A DNA stretch of 64,000 bases from Mortierella alpina (lineage: Eukaryota > Mortierellomycota > Mortierellomycetes > Mortierellales > Mortierellaceae). Both the position numbers and the translations under genes were made by a program. The stretch lies in NCBI GenBank assembly GCA_029449245.1, contig JANATF010000007.1, forward strand, positions 1,488,001-1,552,000, given 5' to 3'. The notes beneath the pieces were generated by a model, which worked only from the letters and a program-made list of their open reading frames with translations, was not told the DNA's origin and did no database searches. This document shows, piece by piece, positions 55,479 through 64,000 of the stretch. Each line of letters starts with the position of its first letter. Positions within the stretch are counted from its first letter, which is position 1.

Positions 55479-56452
55479 ATGGCTCCATGTTCAGTCGTTC
55501 ATGCACTTGTACAGTGAGCAAACATTGTGTCACCCTGTTGTTTCTGAAAAGGCACCTTCTCGATCTTTTTCACTACCCGCCAAGGCTAAATCCTTCACTC
55601 TCTCACTCTTTCTCTCTCTACCTCCATGCCAAACATCCATAGCACTCTTCTACACCTATCCACCAGTGCCAGGGATCCCTACCAGAGCTCTACGGCATAG
55701 CTCAACATCAACTACAACAACACCGAGACCAGATCAATCCATCGCCCACCAGGATAGCCTCGCCTCTCTTTGGCAGAAGCACTCTCGACCCCGCCGTCGA
55801 CTTTCTCTCCTCTGAAGAGCACCACGCTTCCGATGGCATCGACACTCGAAAAGCCGAAAACCATCAGCACAAGTTTTCGGCCGGTGCGATTGCAGGGATC
55901 ACCTTAGGATGCCTCCTTATCCTGGTCCTCTTAGGTTTGGGACTCTACTACTGGAGAACCAGACGTGCAAGGCGTGTCAACAGTTTCGATCATGACGTCG
56001 TCACAGATATGTGCAACAGCAACAACAATTACACCTACAGTGGGCCCTCTCCTCCTCCACGCGTCATGTTTCCGGGCAAGAAAGTTAACAAGAGCAACAA
56101 CAGCAACAACAACGTCAACAGAAACAAGGTCTGGGCTGCACAGCCCATGGTGACCTTCAGCATCAATAGTGATGATCCGAACTGTGATCCAGCAGAGTCT
56201 TGGGTCAGCAAAGGGCAAGCATTATCGTCGCCTTCGTCGTCGTCGTTGTCGTTGTCAAGAGATCGCCTTGCCATCATAGCGTCTCATCTGGACCCGTACA
56301 CGGGGCGGCTCGTCACGTCGTATAACCCAACATCTGCAGAGAGTTATCGAATGGACATGGGTCCGCAGCCTAATCCAAGTCCGAACCGGAGTGCAGCCGG
56401 CTATCACCCTTATGGTAGTTCTGGCCGCATTACACCCGAAGGTGCACGATAG
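55479..56452 (+). CDS. Single-pass membrane protein of unknown function
   Basis: The C-terminal exon is clear; the start is inferred. A TAG at 55640 and no usable ATG upstream of the membrane span mean a splice is needed. The best model joins 55479-55513 (MAPCSVVHALV, ATG after a CT-rich leader, donor GTGAGC) to 55753-56452 (acceptor CACCAG), 244 aa in phase. Acceptors at 55777 and 55780 also keep frame. A 26-residue hydrophobic helix (about 54-79, AGAIAGITLGCLLILVLLGL) is followed by RTRRAR, so the long C-terminus is cytosolic. That tail is Asn/Ser-rich with PSPPPR and a NRSAAGYHPYG end. The outside part is only about 50 residues. It resembles in layout the tails of fungal wall-sensor or Kelch-type receptors, but no extracellular domain is present, so either exons are missed or it is a small adaptor. 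Confidence 0.5.
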
Positions 56453-56482
56453 ATAGACTCTTCCTCCTCCCTCCTGTCTCCC

Positions 56483-56505
56483 TTTTTTTTTTTTTTTTTT
56501 TTTTT
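56483..56505 (+). repeat. Poly-T run, 23 nt
   Basis: A T homopolymer between the converging membrane-protein and MOB1 genes. Confidence 0.9.
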
Positions 56506-56642
56506 CTTCATAGAATCTCGTTCTGAGCGGCATATAGGATTGATTAGCCTTTTTTCTTTTTCTTTTTTTTTCGTTGGAAGCAAAAATACCAAGTGAAAAA
56601 AATAAGAAAGCCAAAAGTTTTAATTAGGTAAGAAAACTTTTC

Positions 56643-57945
56643 TCAGCACAGGATTCCATTGCTGTCCATGATCTCAATCAGATCCATCAAGGGCACAATA
56701 TCCTTCTTGTCAATGAGATCAAACTCGCGTCCAAAGCTAACAAAATGTGCAAACAGCGAGTTGAAGTGACCCTCCTGGCATAGTGAAAGCATCTTGTCGT
56801 AGTGTGAGTGATAGATATGAGCAAACACCCTGATCAGCTGCTTGAAGATGGCCCGAACCGTCTGGTGAAAAGTGTCTGGGAATTCGCGGCCTATACATGT
56901 TGACAGTATTAAGTGGGGGAGACACACACTTTAGCGAAAACAAAAAAAAACGGTCGGACCTCGTTACAAGTATTTGGACGAGTGGGAAGAAGGTCCTTGC
57001 TCCTATCCCACACAACTTACCATCCTTGGTGGGGAAAGTGTTCTCGTCGTTGACAAGGGTTTGAATCCAGCTCATCACAAAGTCAATGTATTGAGGTGCC
57101 GGTACCCTGCTCGTCTTCTTTTGCCCGTCCAACCAGAGATACTCAAACCTAACGGAACCCAAAAACGCACGCACGTGAGTAGACTCATTCTCGATATCGA
57201 CGCGAATCGTCCAAAAGCCAAGCCCACTCTGCCTTACCCGCCTCCTCCTGCTGACATTGTTGGACAGTCTCTCAGTGTGCAGAACTCTGATATGGATCCG
57301 TAGAACATGTTGATGTAGTTGTAGAAATCAAAGACTAGAGAACGAGTACAATGAAGAGATGGTTGAGTAAGACAAGCTTCCCTTTAGTCACATTTGGGGT
57401 CATTGAGCAACCTTAGGACTGGAAGATAAAAGCTTCCCGCGAGCACAGGAAAATTTCCCGAGACAGAGGAAAAAAAAAAAGAAGGGGGGGGGGGGAGGTG
57501 AGGAGGAGGAGGAGGAGAAGGTGAGGGGTTAAAAGATCCATATCATACCATTGACCGCAAGCCATTCGTTCGCATCGACATATTTCGGCAGCTGTACGAT
57601 AGTTTTGAAGTTGCCTTTGACAATCGAGTTGTTGCAGTAAGGCGCACTCAGGAACAAGGGTCGGACGGCCGAGGACGACCGCTTGGGCTTGGCTTTGCCG
57701 CTAAATTTGCTATTGGGGTTGCACGTCCAGAACAAACAGAAGGATGATGAGTGAGTTTTGCACCATGTTGGCAGTAATAGAGGAAGACGGAGAAATAAAC
57801 AACAGCGGCGGAGGATGGAACATGAGGCATGAAGCATGAAGCATGAAGCATGGTGCAGATGTACAAGGTGGGGACTGGGCGTGCTGGTTAGTAGATGACC
57901 TGGCATGCGAATGCCAACTCACTTGAGGTTAAAGAAGCCGCTCAT
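56643..57945 (-). CDS. MOB1: Mob1, NDR/LATS kinase activator
   Basis: Mob1 binds and activates NDR/LATS-type kinases (Dbf2/Sid2) in the mitotic-exit/septation network. Five exons join in phase to 218 aa: 57945-57923, 57709-57549, 57334-57238, 57148-57021 and 56890-56643. The first coding exon is only 23 nt. All four zinc ligands are seen: Cys80 and Cys85 (FCTLRDCP) and His161 and His166 (HIYHSH), at positions matching human MOB1. Other family segments are [51 protein letters not shown] and [18 protein letters not shown]. Length is normal. Residue 8-30 is a basic Lys/Ser tail ([13 protein letters not shown]) typical of the variable N-terminus. It lies tail to tail with the membrane-protein gene and downstream of the J-domain gene on the same strand. 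Confidence 0.95.
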
Positions 57946-58620
57946 GGTGTAGCGATGCTGCGAGGGATAGTAGAGCTGCTGTGGATGGGGAGTGGGGATG
58001 GATGATGGATGTGCAGAGGCAGGCTGGACTGGACTGGTGGTAGATGGATGAGCAGGATGGACTGGTACGATGGACTGGTCAGATGGACTGGTAGGATGGA
58101 TGAGCAAAAAAAAAAAAAAGCCAAGGGGACAATGAAGTGGGGGAGAAATAAAGAGTGGCAGCGCGCGCTGGGGAGGCACAGTGATTGGCAGAGCGAAGGG
58201 GGGACACCCGTGGAGCCAAATCAGGGCACACGCAGCTTATCGCGGCTACTCTCGTCCTCAAGTCCTCAAGCGAAGCGCAAACCAGGACACGCGTATCCTT
58301 CTTTATCGACCCAAGGGCAAACCTGTCGCCTCCAACAGCGCTTCAAGAATCGTCAAACAATGGCCACAGAAGAAGGGAAGGTTCGTTTTTTTATTGCTCT
58401 ATTTGACAGCTGGTATGATGGTAATTATAGGAGAAGAATAAAAAGGGCAGGTGTACATAGCGCAGATCGCAAGATGGATGGTATAGTCAATAAGGAATGG
58501 TAGCCGGAAAAAAAAAGAATAGAAAAAAGCAACCACAAAAGCTGCCATCGCCCAGTCTGTCACTCGATAGTCGATCCTGTCCGCCTGTCGTTGTCCATCT
58601 TTTCGTCAACATGGCAGGTC
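57946..58620. promoter_or_regulatory. MOB1 upstream region
   Basis: It contains an imperfect GGATGGACTGGT-type repeat at about 58020-58105 and an A run. I see no gene. Confidence 0.5.
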
Positions 58621-60916
58621 TCAAACCCATCGCTCTCCTGTCTCGATTGCAGAGACGACCTTCTTCAGCACAGTCTCGACACGATCATTCAGAAACACAT
58701 TCTCGACAATTCCCGCATTCTTCTTGGTAGTGTCGTCCTGGTCCGAGCCGCCCTCCAAGGCCGCGGCCACCGCAATCTCACGCTTCATTTCGTCCTGAAT
58801 AATCATAGGGATGGTCAGCATCACCTTGGACAACTTGAGCGTCAGTCTGAACCGTCCAAGCACGTCGAGATACGCTAGTGAACGCATGCTGTGGTGAATC
58901 TCGGACAGTTGTTGGACTTGGTCGTGCACTAGCGTCATATACTTCTTACAACCTAAATTTGAACAATGCAAGGTGGCACCCGTGTTACTCTTTGATCATC
59001 TTTACACTCTTGTTTTTTCAGGTTCAAGCCTTGATCGGAATCCAGATCGAGCCACTTTGGAAGGTAGATGTAGTCCCTTACCGTGCAAAACAAATCGCAG
59101 TCGAAGAAACATCTCCTCAATGACACCGATTACATCCTCGCCAAGTCGCACTCCTCCAGATGTGTTGTTCATCGTGTCTAATTTGGGAGAGAGAGAACAA
59201 AGTAGCTTGAAAAGTCAGACAAAGGAATCTTGAGCACGCAATTCTAACCACATGGAAAGATACTTCTGTGAAATGCGCAGAAGAGAACATACTGATCATA
59301 TTCCGGATAACTTCAAAGTCGCCGTCCATAAACTCAAAGAACACCTGCGAAAGCACACTTTGAAGGGTCTCATCGCTTCCCAGCATGCTCTTGCCTGAAG
59401 ACCCTCCAGTGGAGTCGTACACAAACCGCGATGAGGGCTTGGATAGTGTCTCATACGCCAATGACAGTTCTACGAAGGAAGAAGCAAGAAACAGTGTCAG
59501 CATGTTGTTAATATTGAGGCATTCAAGGGTAGAGGAACAGTCATCCAAGATGCTTAGGTAAGAGAACAACGGAGCCACTCGCCCAACGAGAACGGGGCGG
59601 GGCTGCAGACAATCGAAATTGCAGGGGATGCAGGAGTGCCCACAGCAATGACCAACGATAAAACGATAACCGACGCATCAGAGTTGTAGACAGGTGAAAG
59701 ATAGGATGCGTCCACTCCACGTGTAAATAAGGTAAAAAGCTCGTGCTAATTTTGTCACCAAGAAGAAAAAAAATTCTCCCGGCCTCCAACCCCATACTAA
59801 AATACAAAAGCACGCTGCCCAAGCAGGCCTTTCCATAGCAGATCATTTTGCGCTTACTCTGGAAGGCCTCCGTGGCTCGTGGGTATTCAGGGAATTTGTC
59901 TGGATGGCAGACTCTGGACTTGGCGATATACGCTCTATAGGATAGATAATAAAGGAGAGGAGAGATATGAGCACCACGCCACAATACAGATATACAGATG
60001 CATGGATGAACGAGAGGGGCCATGGGATGAGCTCTTTTTTCTCTTCCTTTCTATCTAGATGGGATGAAACTCACCGTCGAATCTCTTCGCCCGTCGCACT
60101 GCGACTTACGGCCAGGACGCGGTACAAGTTTTCGGTCTCGAGAATATCATCCACAACCTTGTGCCGCTCCTCAGCAGTCGTCGGCACTTTGGGGGTAGCG
60201 TCCTTCTCCTTTGTACTGCTGGTGGTGTTACTGTTGTCATGACTGTTACTTCTTCTTGACCCGCCTCCGGCTGCCGCTGCCTGAGCGCTGTATCGTCCAT
60301 ACCCGCTACTGGAGGCGGGCCGCGACGATGGCCCATTGCCCGCGCTAGGCCCTCCACTTTCAGCAGTGTATCTCTTGCGGGAAAAGTCGCGGGGCGTGGC
60401 TGCCGGATGGGTATCGAAGGAGGAGGAGGAGTCCAGCTGGGGCGAGGATGGAGGGGTTCTGGGCATAGATGATATTGATGGGTTGCGTTTGCGGGTCGAC
60501 CTTCGCTCAGTAGAGGAACCATTGTGAGAGCCAGTGTGGCTGTAGTGGTTGGGCGAGTGTGGCGGGGTCATGGGAGAGGAAGAAGAGGAGGACGAAGACG
60601 AATGAGAAGGGCCGTTGGGGTGGCTACGACTGAAGTTGTAGTTGGTGCTACTAGGTCGACGGCCATGTGAGTATCGCCTGCTATTGGCGGAGCTGCTGCT
60701 GTTGTTGCCGTTGGTGCTGCTGTGCTGCGAGTGCGAGTGGGAGTGGGAGTGGTGATGGTGGGAATGGCCCGAGTGGTGGTGGTGATGGTGCGACCCCGGG
60801 CCTGTCACGGTGGTGCTGGTCGAGCCCTTGGCGGGATGGCCCTTGCCCAAGGCTGAGGCGGTCCCCGACCAGACCGTGGAGGCGATCGAGTATGTGAGAT
60901 TGGGAATAAACGACAT
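58621..60916 (-). CDS. J-domain (DnaJ/Hsp40) protein with His/Ser-rich N-terminus
   Basis: A J-protein stimulates Hsp70 ATPase. Five exons join in phase to 507 aa: 60916-60075, 59934-59858, 59469-59293, 59177-59082 and 58952-58621. Residues 1 to about 255 are low complexity: [16 protein letters not shown], then His runs ([15 protein letters not shown]), Ser runs, and Arg/Ser patches. The J domain is at about 265-325: [20 protein letters not shown], the HPD triplet at 291-293 ([16 protein letters not shown]), then [18 protein letters not shown]. The C-terminal 180 residues ([52 protein letters not shown]) form a helical domain I cannot name. There is no Zn-finger or type I/II substrate domain, so it is a class C J-protein. 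The frame extends upstream through the AGTGAG repeat but starts naturally at 60916. Confidence 0.87.
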
Positions 60917-61011
60917 TGAGCTGTCTGTGTCCAGTCGACGGGATTGCCGTCTACTGCTATGAGTGAGTGGAGTTGGTTGGAGGAGAGAGAGTGAGTGTGT
61001 GAGTGTGAGTG

Positions 61012-61082
<71 letters not shown>

Positions 61083-62008
61083 AAGAGTGAGAGTGAGAGG
61101 AGTGTGTATATTCGTGTGTATGTGTCTAGGTGTGTATAAGTGTGTATGTGTGTGTGTGTGGATGTGTCAATGTGTGCGTGTATGAAGGGGATGAAGGGGA
61201 TGATCAAAAGGGACTGATGACAGATGCTGCAAAGGACAGCGAAGGGTGAGTGGAATGGTGTAGCAGAGAAGGAAGAGAAAGAGAGAAAAGAAGAAGTGGG
61301 CACCACCTTCTATCTCATGGAACAATAGGTGACGTGGAGTCTTTTTTTTTCTTGTTCGCCTTGACCCGCACGCACGCGCCAATGGAACAAGGTTCCGGAG
61401 CAGAGAAACTGTCTTGGATCTCGACTGCGTGGAGGACGGGGTTTGCGTGCAGCGTGCTGCTGGATCCTCAGGAGCCAAAGGCTCAAGGGGGTGCAGGCTC
61501 GTGGCCAGTACAGGGGCCGTGTCAGCCACGTCCCAAGCCAAGCGGAGTGAAAATAGCCTCGTGGTCCCACCTACCTTGGGCTGTAATGCAGGGGTACCTT
61601 GTGTTCTTCGTAAAACAGCATTTGCTACAGGGCGCGTTTGTTTGTTCACTTGCCTCGCCAAAATGGATCGTGTTCCGAATTTGACCACGCAACCGTGATG
61701 AGGACTTCGTGACAATCGTAGACCCCAGTCAAAAAGCGATCACTATCATTCCAAAAGCATTTGCACGCAAGTGCTGATATGCCCCGTGCAGTGCGCTCTG
61801 CCCGCTGAGGGACGAGCGGGAAGGGGAGGCGCAATCAACGCGAGCAATAAGAGCTGCAAGGCAACAACAATCTTTATTACAGACCATCCACTGCAAACAC
61901 GTGTAAAGGGCACACATTAGGTTGGTGTAAAGTGAGAAGCCGTCCCTCCTCTTGCCACCATCGTTGAAGAAGGGACGCCTCCGTTCCAGAAATCACTGAA
62001 TGCCCCTG
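60917..62008. promoter_or_regulatory. Upstream region of the J-protein gene and CDC45 3' flank
   Basis: A hexanucleotide AGTGAG repeat (61005-61097) and GT runs lie just upstream of the J-protein start. The 182-codon minus frame at 61167-61715 and the + frame at 61414-61698 overlap each other and show no domain, so I do not call them. Confidence 0.5.
61005..61097 (+). repeat. Hexanucleotide microsatellite (AGTGAG)n, about 15 units
   Basis: A near-perfect period-6 repeat with one interruption (GTAAGA), flanked by GT-rich sequence, in the probable 5' leader of the minus-strand J-protein gene (CT-rich on the coding strand). Confidence 0.9.
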
Positions 62009-63909
62009 CTAGCGCATATACCGTCCTATGGACCTGATGAACGCTTCGAGGTCGTCGCGGTCAATCTCAATAACAGACTTGTCAAAGCCCAGGTATTTGA
62101 CTGGGATTTTTTCGTTGTACGAGATCTTTTCAAACACGACACTGAACTTGCTACTCGACAGGACCGAATGCGAGGGAAAAGGAGATAAAAAGAAAACGGA
62201 AGGAAGGGGGTTAATAAATTGAATCGTTCGATAGAAGAAAGAAAATGGCTCGTCCATGACGCGCTGGTATCACCACGCCCTTACTTGGGAATGACCTCGC
62301 CAATGACGGGCGATCCGTTCGTGCCTGTGACGACAAACGTTTGTGTCTCCTCCTTGAGCACTGCGACGACTAGGGGTATTGGTCTATGTCCGTGTTTAGT
62401 GCTTCCGTATTCCTACTCCACATCAAAAAGTACAGAACAGGGCGCCAAGTTAGTCATAGAACAGTGGTCATCATTCAGTTGATAAGCGATAAAACAGAAC
62501 ATACCCTGATGGCGTACACCAAGAACTGGGCGAGCTTAGCGAGCGTTAAGGGATTCCAAAAGACAGACAGATCGGGTCCATCCTTGAGAGTGGCCACACG
62601 ACAAGTGGAAAGAGTAATAATGACCTGCTTTTCGATAATAGCGATGCTTTGGCGGACAATAGCCTTTTGGAACTTCATGCATAGCCGCAGTCCTTGTCGC
62701 AGTTGGTCACCCTCTCCGCCTCCTGCATCTAAAGAGTCGCACGCCCTGTAAAAGTTGGCGTGCCACCAGGAAGAGGCTGAGCCCTCGTTGCTCTCCTGTC
62801 CTTCATTTTGCTCCGTGGTTGTGTTCGTCAAGTGCGAGTCGTCGGCAGTCCATTCTGGTCTGTGTCCAAGAGTAACCAAAGACGCTGGGGAGGATTCCAA
62901 AAGACTCGTGACCGAGTGGACAACATCGCCAGCGCTCATAAGACCCCGGAATCCATATGACCGAGTGAAGGACGTGTATAGAACTTCGTGCAGACCGTAC
63001 TCTGGCGCGACAAACTCTATCCGCTCCTTCAGAATCTTTTTCAGGTCGATGCTCATATGTGCAAACACTTGATTGCACTCCTCTAGTGAAAAGCTGACAA
63101 TTCAGAACGCCGTGTGATCGTTAGCATTCTTGTAATCCGACGTCTATGACCACCTGCTCGGTATTTATGAAAGAACCTTGCATCTTACCCCATTTTTGCG
63201 AGCATGGCGAGAAGCCTCTTTCGTCCTGGTTCCCGCCAAATTCCTAGCCGAGATGCCACATAGTTGGAGTGGTACATGCTCTCATATAAAGACCAATGCC
63301 TGACCATCATGAACCTATACTCGTCCGTGCATTGGATAACACCGTCGTCCGGAGAGTTGGTTTTGGTGGTGAGGTTGGAATCTTGATTCACTCCTGCCCG
63401 AGATTGCCTATCACCTGGTGCCAGTCGCTCAGATTCATCTTTGTAGATTTGTACCACATCCAGATAGCTCTTGTGTCCAATTTGTTCGCAAAGATATTGA
63501 GAGGTCAGACCCACGATAGCCAGCCTATGCAATGGAGGGCATATCAGTCAGATCTCACATTCACTCGCGACGAAGCACTGGTGGTACCGAACGGGGCTGA
63601 GTATATCCGCACTCACCATAATAGGTCAACCGATGTACGATCCAGCTGCGTAGCCATCATGTACGTCTGATTTGATATTGACGTCCCGTAGAGAGAGCCC
63701 TTGGACATGTAGTCGATAATAACGGCGCTGGACTCCTTCCACTGGCGGTTGAGTTTACTGGGTGCCACTTCAGAGTCGATGCCCGTACGCCTCCGCCTCC
63801 GTCGATCATTGTCCTCGTCGTACTCGTCTTCGTCCTCGTCTTCCTCCCCCTCCTCAAGGTCGTCGTTAGATTCGTTTCCTCGACCGTCCAATTGCTCGTA
63901 CTCATTTTC
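62009..63909 (-). CDS. CDC45: CDC45 replication initiation factor, 5' part outside the window
   Basis: Cdc45 is part of the CMG helicase (Cdc45-MCM-GINS) at replication forks. Five 3' exons are seen: 63909-63617, 63524-63189, 63093-62505, 62412-62285 and 62150-62009, phases closing exactly. They encode about 495 residues. In order: the acidic/basic linker (DDLEEGEEDEDEDEYDEDND then RRRRRR), then SLYGTSISNQTYMMATQL, LLWLAIVGLTSQYL, DEYRFMMVRHWSLYESMYHS, GFSLEECNQVFAHMSIDLKK, TSFTRSYGFRGLMSAGDVVH, FWNPLTLAKLAQFLVYAIR and the family C-terminus DKSVIEIDRDDLEAFIRSI. The DHH-phosphoesterase-like N-terminus lies beyond 64000. 63910-64000 is probably intron or more coding sequence; the frame upstream of 63909 reaches a TAG, so an intron ends at 63910. 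Confidence 0.92.
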
Positions 63910-64000
63910 CTAGGTTTCAGCACAGGAAGATCCAACAATATGAGCAAGCCGATCGGTGAATGGTTGTAGGTTTTGGTCCAGATCAACGTACTCAAATATG

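Noticed and set aside
55081-55815. 244-codon plus frame overlapping the membrane-protein gene
   Set aside because: No domain, and it overlaps in another frame the better-supported membrane-protein exon.
61167-61715. 182-codon minus frame upstream of the J-protein
   Set aside because: Its plus-strand complement is equally open; no motif and it runs into the repeat leader.

Overview
The window comes from a filamentous fungal nuclear genome. Genes are intron-rich (introns of about 50 to 490 nt with GT-AG ends), stand alone with their own leaders, and lie on both strands. Pyrimidine-rich leaders and TATA boxes are common. Single-copy eukaryotic genes identify the kingdom (CDC37, the TFIIIC TPR subunit, GCP3, MOB1, CDC45, a MAP kinase kinase, arginase). 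The AA11-like secreted proteins and the gene style make an early-diverging fungus, possibly of the Mortierella group, my best guess. That placement is inference; no phylogeny was possible.

Layout. 1-5190 is mostly gene-poor: purine-rich tracts, microsatellites and one unexplained exon pair (2984-3251). 5188-6537 (-) is a basic, Ser-rich protein of unknown function. Then come CDC37 (7877-9564, +), the TFIIIC subunit TFC4 (9716-15699, +), a Ca2+-ATPase-like P2 pump with an EF-hand-like N-terminus (17146-22241, +), gamma-tubulin complex component GCP3 (22767-26750, +) and a mitochondrial class III CoA-transferase (27724-29821, +). 30157-35959 holds three paralogous secreted histidine-brace proteins resembling AA11 lytic polysaccharide monooxygenases. 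They are followed by two C2H2 zinc-finger proteins, both on the minus strand (36948-38535 and 40379-42256), and a C2HC plus PHD-finger chromatin-type protein with internal tandem repeats (43580-47334, -). A 3 kb low-complexity stretch leads to a MAPKK (50382-52098, -), which is divergent from arginase (53138-54498, +). The right end has a small single-pass membrane protein (+), MOB1 (-), a His/Ser-rich J-domain protein (-) and CDC45 (-, running off the window).

How the genes relate. Most are unrelated housekeeping genes. The one stretch that looks like a functional neighbourhood is 30-42.5 kb: three copper-oxidase-like secreted proteins with TATA promoters beside two zinc-finger proteins of similar build. 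I derived exon coordinates by eye from splice consensus, reading-frame continuity and family motifs. For most genes the phases close exactly; doubtful junctions are stated. The points most worth checking are the LPMO-like trio with its neighbouring regulators, the EF-hand pump, the degenerate copy of the TFC4 3' end, the C2HC/PHD repeat protein, and the orphan coding fragments at about 3 kb and 32.5 kb.
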